Positions 15,404 to 19,275 of a stretch of DNA of 19,275 nt are shown piece by piece. A program made the position numbers and the translations under genes. Under the pieces are notes generated by a model that saw nothing but the letters and a program-made list of their open reading frames with translations, had not been told where the DNA came from and did not search any database. The stretch is taken from the NCBI GenBank assembly GCA_036557405.1, contig DATBHO010000045.1, positions 1 to 19,275 on the forward strand, given 5' to 3'. The stretch comes from TA-21 sp036557405 (lineage in GTDB: Archaea; Thermoproteota; Nitrososphaeria; Nitrososphaerales; Nitrososphaeraceae). How positions within the stretch are numbered: the first letter of the stretch is position 1; each line of letters starts with the position of its first letter.

Positions 15404-16708
15404 TTGCCTTGGGAAATCCTGGTCAAAAAATATATTCTTATTATCTTTGTTCTATTTATCATCAGTAATTCTACTTTTTATATAGTTCAAACTTATGGAC
15501 AACAACTAAGAGAACGGCCATTTAATTTAAGTGTCAGTAATCCACAAGTTTTTGATTCACATCTCAAAGTTGAGCAAGTAGCAAAGGGACTTGAATTGCC
15601 TACAACAATGGCCTTTGTAGGTCCTGATGATTTTCTTATCTTGGAAAAAGATAAGGGAATTGTGATGAGAGTAAACGATGGAATAATTTCAGGAGAACCA
15701 CTACTCGACGTGAATGTGGCAAATTCCGATGAAAGAGGTATGTGTGGTATTGCAGTATCCAAAAACGGTTCCACGACCTATGTATTCCTCTACTTTACCG
15801 AAATTGATGGTAATGATGGTGACGATAGGAAAGGTAAACTTCCAGATGGAAATCGCCTTTATAGGTACGAATTGGAAAATAATAAACTTGTAAACCCTAA
15901 ACTACTTTTAGATTTACCAGCAATCCCTGGACCACGGCATAATGGAGGAGCAATAGAAATCGGTCCTGATCAGAATATATATGTTCCAGTAGGAGATATT
16001 GATGGCTCGTTTAGACCGGGTTTTACTGCGACAAAGACTCAAAACTATGAAAATGGAGTGGCCACTGATGGACGGAGTGGTATATTAAGAATAACTCAAG
16101 ACGGATCTCCTGTCGGAGAAGGTATATTGGGAGATTCCGTGCCGTTACGACTGTATTATGCGTATGGCATTAGAAACAGTTTTGGGTTGGGATTTGATCC
16201 TATAACAGGTTCCCTATGGGACACTGAGAATGGGCCACATGAAGGGGATGAGATAAACTTAGTGCATCCTGGATTTAACAGCGGCTGGGCGCGGATTTAT
16301 GGCTTTTCATCTTCACTAAAGCAATTTGATCCAAACGAATTGGTAACATTTGGTGGTAAAGGAAAGTACGAAGAGCCTAAAATATCTTGGGCTAGGGGCA
16401 CTGGGCTTACTTCGATAGTATTCTTGGATTCGGATAAATTGGGACCGCAGTATAAAAACGATATGTTTGCTGGTGACGTACACAATGGACGCATATACCA
16501 CTTCAAATTGAATAATCAAAGGGACGATCTTTTACTTCCAAAGAGCCTTGCAGGGAGATTTATTGAAAACCCAATCAATCCTGAAGCCAAGGACATAGTA
16601 TTTGGTGATGGGTTTAGTGGAGTTACGGATCTTACGGTCGGGCCAGATGGTTATTTGTATATAGTATCTATAGGGCAGGGCAAAGTTTATCGAATATTAC
16701 CAAAGTAA
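15404..16708 (+). CDS. PQQ-type sugar (glucose/sorbosone) dehydrogenase, secreted
   Basis: The 434 aa six-bladed beta-propeller belongs to the soluble glucose/sorbosone dehydrogenase family, which oxidises aldose sugars with PQQ. An N-terminal hydrophobic segment (9-28) followed by TYGQQ acts as an export signal. Expected catalytic elements are present: His179 in GPRHNGGAIEIGPDQ (the base, sGDH His144-like), Asp198 in VPVGDIDG, Arg257-Asn258 in YAYGIRNSFGLGFDP (PQQ contact), and the Ca-binding segment around DTENGPHEGDEIN (273-285). The length fits the family. The start is TTG 15404; an AT-rich box at 15361-15370 lies about 38 nt upstream. The C-terminal 105 residues align with the partial gene at the right edge (18830-19275). 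Whether this organism makes or imports PQQ cannot be seen here. Confidence 0.92.
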   Translation: MPWEILVKKYILIIFVLFIISNSTFYIVQTYGQQLRERPFNLSVSNPQVFDSHLKVEQVAKGLELPTTMAFVGPDDFLILEKDKGIVMRVNDGIISGEPLLDVNVANSDERGMCGIAVSKNGSTTYVFLYFTEIDGNDGDDRKGKLPDGNRLYRYELENNKLVNPKLLLDLPAIPGPRHNGGAIEIGPDQNIYVPVGDIDGSFRPGFTATKTQNYENGVATDGRSGILRITQDGSPVGEGILGDSVPLRLYYAYGIRNSFGLGFDPITGSLWDTENGPHEGDEINLVHPGFNSGWARIYGFSSSLKQFDPNELVTFGGKGKYEEPKISWARGTGLTSIVFLDSDKLGPQYKNDMFAGDVHNGRIYHFKLNNQRDDLLLPKSLAGRFIENPINPEAKDIVFGDGFSGVTDLTVGPDGYLYIVSIGQGKVYRILPK

Positions 16709-16911
16709 AATTTTAGTAGATTCAAGGATAGATTTATGGAAATCAATTATGGTTCTATTGATTGGTAGTGCCTTGATAATCGGGCATCGAGAATTTTCTT
16801 ATGATGCTAATACGCCCACTTTATACTACTTAGTACAAAATTCATGTATAATTTCTGCTATAAAACATTGAGCCTCGACTTAAATATATTATTAGCGAAA
16901 ACATCTTACTA
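16709..16911 (+). other. Short gap with a possible 40-codon ORF
   Basis: A plus ORF at 16749-16871 begins MVLLIGSALIIGHREFSYDA, which resembles a signal peptide followed by a polar tail. It may be the decayed start of a secreted protein. No promoter is clear for it. The TATA box at 16879-16890 serves the next gene. Confidence 0.25.
16879..16890 (+). promoter_or_regulatory. TATA box of the 77 aa gene
   Basis: The box reads CTTAAATATATT, centred 27 nt before the ATG at 16912. This supports a real, leaderless small gene. Confidence 0.55.
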
Positions 16912-17145
16912 ATGAATACACAGAATAAAATAGTCTCAAATTTACTCTTGATGGCCTCAATATCTGTCCTCATTATATCTGTGATCGGCCTTGTCGTTCT
17001 AGCAGAGAATGGTTATGCTCACGCCTGGCTTAATGACGATATCATTAATGATAAAGGCCGAATTAAAAACGTAAATACAGATTTACCTTACTCCGATTAT
17101 ATTGTCCAAAATGTTGAAAATCCATATGAGGACGGCTGGGACTAG
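16912..17145 (+). CDS. Small secreted or membrane-anchored protein
   Basis: The 77 aa protein has one strong hydrophobic segment (about 10-31) ending VLAENGYAHA, which reads as a signal peptide cleaved near AHA or as a membrane anchor. The remaining 40 residues are polar and acidic, with aromatic residues (AWLNDDIINDKGR, then LPYSDYIVQNVENPYEDGWD). I recognise no domain. A well-placed TATA element and the clean signal support a real gene. It lies between the PQQ-type sugar dehydrogenase and the GH5 hydrolase, in the same direction, so a role outside the cell is likely. The function is unknown. Confidence 0.65.
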   Translation: MNTQNKIVSNLLLMASISVLIISVIGLVVLAENGYAHAWLNDDIINDKGRIKNVNTDLPYSDYIVQNVENPYEDGWD

Positions 17146-17197
17146 ATAAATAACCACTCCAAATTGGAATTGATAATTTCTTGTAATATTCAAATAA

Positions 17198-17424
17198 TTA
17201 TTTTTGCTTAGTGATGCTAAATTGATCTTTTGTATTCACATCAATGTTCTCGATAAACGTACCTGTCAATTTTGATTCCTTGGAAGAACTATTAATCTCT
17301 ACGTTGAGAAATCCATGACCCGCGATCTGATCTACAATGTATGGTGATACAGCAGTGAAGTTGTATAGTCCTGCTCCTCCTGAACCCACAGCATGCAAGA
17401 AGGCATGGAAAAGGATAATCTTTT
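17198..17424 (-). pseudogene. Metallophosphoesterase-like C-terminal tail
   Basis: The minus-strand frame encodes about 75 residues of the end of a secreted calcineurin-like (purple-acid-phosphatase-type) phosphoesterase: FHAFLHAVGSGGAGLYNF (a degraded 'YxVxGxGG' block that normally follows the last metal-binding histidines), then SPYIVDQIAGHGFLNVEI, then LTGTFIENIDVNTKDQFSI. No metal ligands (DxH, GNHD, GHxH) are found upstream, where the frame meets stops; TTG 17398 would be the only in-frame start. So only the tail remains. It is similar to the tail at 12707-12838 on the other strand. The next gene (GH5) starts 130 nt away on the plus strand, and its promoter region abuts the fragment. Confidence 0.65.
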
Positions 17425-17522
17425 GTCAATTGTTCTACAACACTATGATAGATCATTTTTCAAGAGAATTTATCCTCGAATAATGCTCTATTTAAGATTT
17501 CTGATTAGTATTGATAATTAAG

Positions 17523-17530
17523 ATAATATA
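17523..17530 (+). promoter_or_regulatory. TATA box of the GH5 gene
   Basis: The box reads ATAATATA, centred about 28 nt before the ATG at 17555, predicting a nearly leaderless mRNA. Confidence 0.55.
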
Positions 17531-17554
17531 TGTACACACGGCAACTAGGTCTAA

Positions 17555-18751
17555 ATGAATATAATTGTCAAGTTGATTCTTATTATCAGTTTAAACTTTT
17601 TAATTGTACCTTCTTATTTTATTGCAAACGCTGCACAACAGAATCAGAATCAAATAGATGAAAAAATTCCCTACGTCGGTGTAAACGTAAGGGGATATTA
17701 TACCAGTCTACAAAACCTAAGGTATTCTACTCCATTTCCAGAACTTTACTACGATGATAGCTTTAAACTCATTTCTAATGCAGGTATGAATCACATAAGA
17801 TACGTCTTTTATTGGGAGGCATATGAAAAGAACCCATCACTATTTATGAAGGAGTTAAAGAAGGTTGCAAGATTGGCAGATAAATGGGGATTAAAAGTAA
17901 TATATGATAGCCATCAGTTTCACACTTCTAGTTGGCTTGATCCCAGTAACGGAACAGGATTTCCTAAACAACTATTTCAGCATGAATTAGGAACATATGG
18001 CCTTGGAGGAACAACGGTTGACCTTCCTGCCAAGATTTGGTGGACAGAATGGTGGAATAGGAACGTGAGTGACACTAATGGGAGAGATGGATGGAACCTT
18101 TACGCTAATTTTCTAAAGAAGGTAACTAATGCTGTAGACAAACATGAGAGTACGCTTGGATATGAAATATTGAATGAACCACAGATTCATAGTCCTGATC
18201 AGTGGAACAAAATAGGAAAATTCAATTCCTTTATTACGACGGCGTTGAGAAAGATAACTGATAAGACCATAGTTTACAGTATGAATGTCCCCATTAGTTT
18301 TAAAAATACAGCAATCAATCTTACTCCAGATAATTTAGCGAAAATGGCTCCTAACAATAAAGATAATGTGGTATTCAAAATATCAGTATATGGGATGCCA
18401 AATCCGAATACTTACCAGGGTGACAAACTCGATATCTTGACAAATGCTAGCAAAATAATCAATGTACCTATGTACGTAGGAGAGTGGAATGAGGTCTCTA
18501 GAGAGGAAAAGATAAATGAGAACGGAAACATGATGTTTCATATAGATCCGGTTAAATCCGATCTGAACCAACTAAAGGCCGATACACTTGTAAATGACTT
18601 CAAGAAAATGGGCGTATGGGGTATTGCATTTTGGAATTGGAATTACGTCCCACATCCTGCTCCAAATTTTAATATCATGAAGGTTACACAAAACGGGGAA
18701 ATTCAAACAACCAAATATTTCAAGATAATAGAAAAAGCCATTGCAAGTTAA
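17555..18751 (+). CDS. Secreted GH5 endoglucanase-like glycoside hydrolase
   Basis: The 398 aa protein has a signal peptide (hydrophobic 6-24, ANAAQQ at 24-29) and one (beta/alpha)8 GH5 domain, the family of cellulases and other beta-glycanases. The acid/base Glu208 lies in GYEILNEPQIH, and the nucleophile Glu310 in YVGEWNEVSREE. Supporting landmarks are RYVFYWEAYE, VIYDSHQFH (His at 120 and 123), and the eighth-strand aromatic site GIAFWNWNYVP. There is no carbohydrate-binding module or anchor after the domain. The protein is sized like endoglycosylceramidase/endoglucanase-type GH5 members, so a glycolipid or beta-glucan substrate is possible; I cannot choose between them. It follows a TATA box with leaderless spacing and is convergent with the second sugar dehydrogenase. 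A GH5 enzyme is unusual for an autotrophic ammonia oxidiser. Confidence 0.92.
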   Translation: MNIIVKLILIISLNFLIVPSYFIANAAQQNQNQIDEKIPYVGVNVRGYYTSLQNLRYSTPFPELYYDDSFKLISNAGMNHIRYVFYWEAYEKNPSLFMKELKKVARLADKWGLKVIYDSHQFHTSSWLDPSNGTGFPKQLFQHELGTYGLGGTTVDLPAKIWWTEWWNRNVSDTNGRDGWNLYANFLKKVTNAVDKHESTLGYEILNEPQIHSPDQWNKIGKFNSFITTALRKITDKTIVYSMNVPISFKNTAINLTPDNLAKMAPNNKDNVVFKISVYGMPNPNTYQGDKLDILTNASKIINVPMYVGEWNEVSREEKINENGNMMFHIDPVKSDLNQLKADTLVNDFKKMGVWGIAFWNWNYVPHPAPNFNIMKVTQNGEIQTTKYFKIIEKAIAS

Positions 18752-18829
18752 ACATCTACCGACAAAATTCAAAATCAGATCGGTATAGATTAGAATATAA
18801 ATTTTGACTGCTAAGTGCGTGTTAAAAAC

Positions 18830-19275
18830 TCAAAAGTTAGGAACTATTCTATAAATTATTCCTTTATCACCTTTGATCGCTGATACGACATATAAATAGC
18901 CGTCATATGGACTAACTTTTAAATCAGTGACTATCCCAAAATTTTTTCCAAATGTTATTTGAGTAGGATCATCTTTCTTGTTGAATACCAGATCAGAAAG
19001 ATCACCTGATAATAATAGCGATTTTCTATCATTACTAAGTTTAAAATGGTAGACTATTCCATTTTTTACTGAACCTACTAAAATATCGTTTTGATATTGT
19101 TTACCAAGTTTATTTGAATCTAAAAATGCTATAGCTGTGGGTGCCACAGGTTTGTCCCATACAAATTTTGGACTGTTATAATTTCCTTTACCATCAAAAT
19201 CAACCAGCTTTACACCTTTATCTGACGAGTTATATACCGCTTCTTTATCTCTTGTTTGGTTTAATTTCCAAATTC
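18830..19275 (-). CDS. PQQ-type sugar dehydrogenase, partial (C-terminus)
   Basis: The frame runs from a TGA at 18830-18832 to the right edge with no start, so about 147 C-terminal residues are visible and the gene continues beyond 19275. It aligns with the end of the dehydrogenase at 15404-16708: IAFLDSNKLGKQYQNDILVG against its IVFLDSDKLGPQYKNDMFAG, NGIVYHFKLSNDR against NGRIYHFKLNNQR, and VTDLKVSPYDGYLYVVS against VTDLTVGPDGYLYIVS. Upstream residues (IWKLNQTRDKEAVYN, then FDGKGNYNSPKFVWDKP) fit the FGGKGKYEEPKISW region. The catalytic His and PQQ-contact residues lie outside the window. It is convergent with the GH5 gene, 78 nt apart. It is a diverged paralogue and not a recent tandem copy. 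Confidence 0.88.
   Translation of the reverse strand, partial: IWKLNQTRDKEAVYNSSDKGVKLVDFDGKGNYNSPKFVWDKPVAPTAIAFLDSNKLGKQYQNDILVGSVKNGIVYHFKLSNDRKSLLLSGDLSDLVFNKKDDPTQITFGKNFGIVTDLKVSPYDGYLYVVSAIKGDKGIIYRIVPNF

Noticed and set aside
1..19275. CRISPR array, insertion sequence or integrase
   Set aside because: I found no regularly spaced repeats, terminal inverted repeats or transposase/integrase motifs by eye; subtle short repeats could be missed.

Overview
The window looks like chromosomal DNA from a terrestrial ammonia-oxidising archaeon (Nitrososphaeria, most like Nitrososphaera or Ca. Nitrosocosmicus). I infer this from the AT-rich composition, archaeal-type TATA boxes about 26-31 nt upstream of start codons with very short or no leaders, several TTG starts, long intergenic stretches, and the gene content: secreted CHRD proteins, a secreted cupredoxin, SHOCT and M50 proteins and a tiny CxxC zinc peptide. 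There is no rRNA or ammonia-oxidation marker in the window, so the taxonomy is inference. I saw no tRNA, CRISPR array or intact mobile element.

Region 1 (1-10.3 kb) is gene-dense and mostly on the minus strand: a secreted CHRD protein, a CPA1-type Na+/H+ antiporter, a plus-strand isochorismatase-like hydrolase, a patatin-like phospholipase, a SnoaL-like protein, a SHOCT protein, an all-helical protein carrying a DxxxDxxED motif like that of squalene/phytoene synthases, an M50 (site-2-protease-like) membrane peptidase, a small barrel-like protein, a second CHRD protein, and a secreted sequon-rich protein with a glutamine-amidotransferase-like fold.

Region 2 (10.3-13.5 kb) is gene-poor and holds decayed genes. 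It has a 35-40 aa zinc-finger-like ORF, a frameshifted remnant of unknown family, an AAA+ ATPase that starts at Walker B (Walker A lost), and an enolase N-terminus directly abutting the C-terminal tail of a metallophosphoesterase-like protein. A second, related tail lies on the opposite strand at 17.2-17.4 kb.

Region 3 (13.5-19.3 kb) holds a MaoC-like hot-dog protein without the canonical catalytic motif, then an export-oriented set: a blue-copper cupredoxin, a PQQ-type sugar (glucose/sorbosone) dehydrogenase, a 77 aa secreted or membrane peptide, a GH5 endoglucanase-like hydrolase, and a second PQQ-type sugar dehydrogenase running off the right edge. Together these could hydrolyse extracellular beta-glucan, oxidise the released sugars and pass electrons to copper proteins. 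That pathway is a hypothesis drawn from gene adjacency; the individual family assignments rest on visible motifs.
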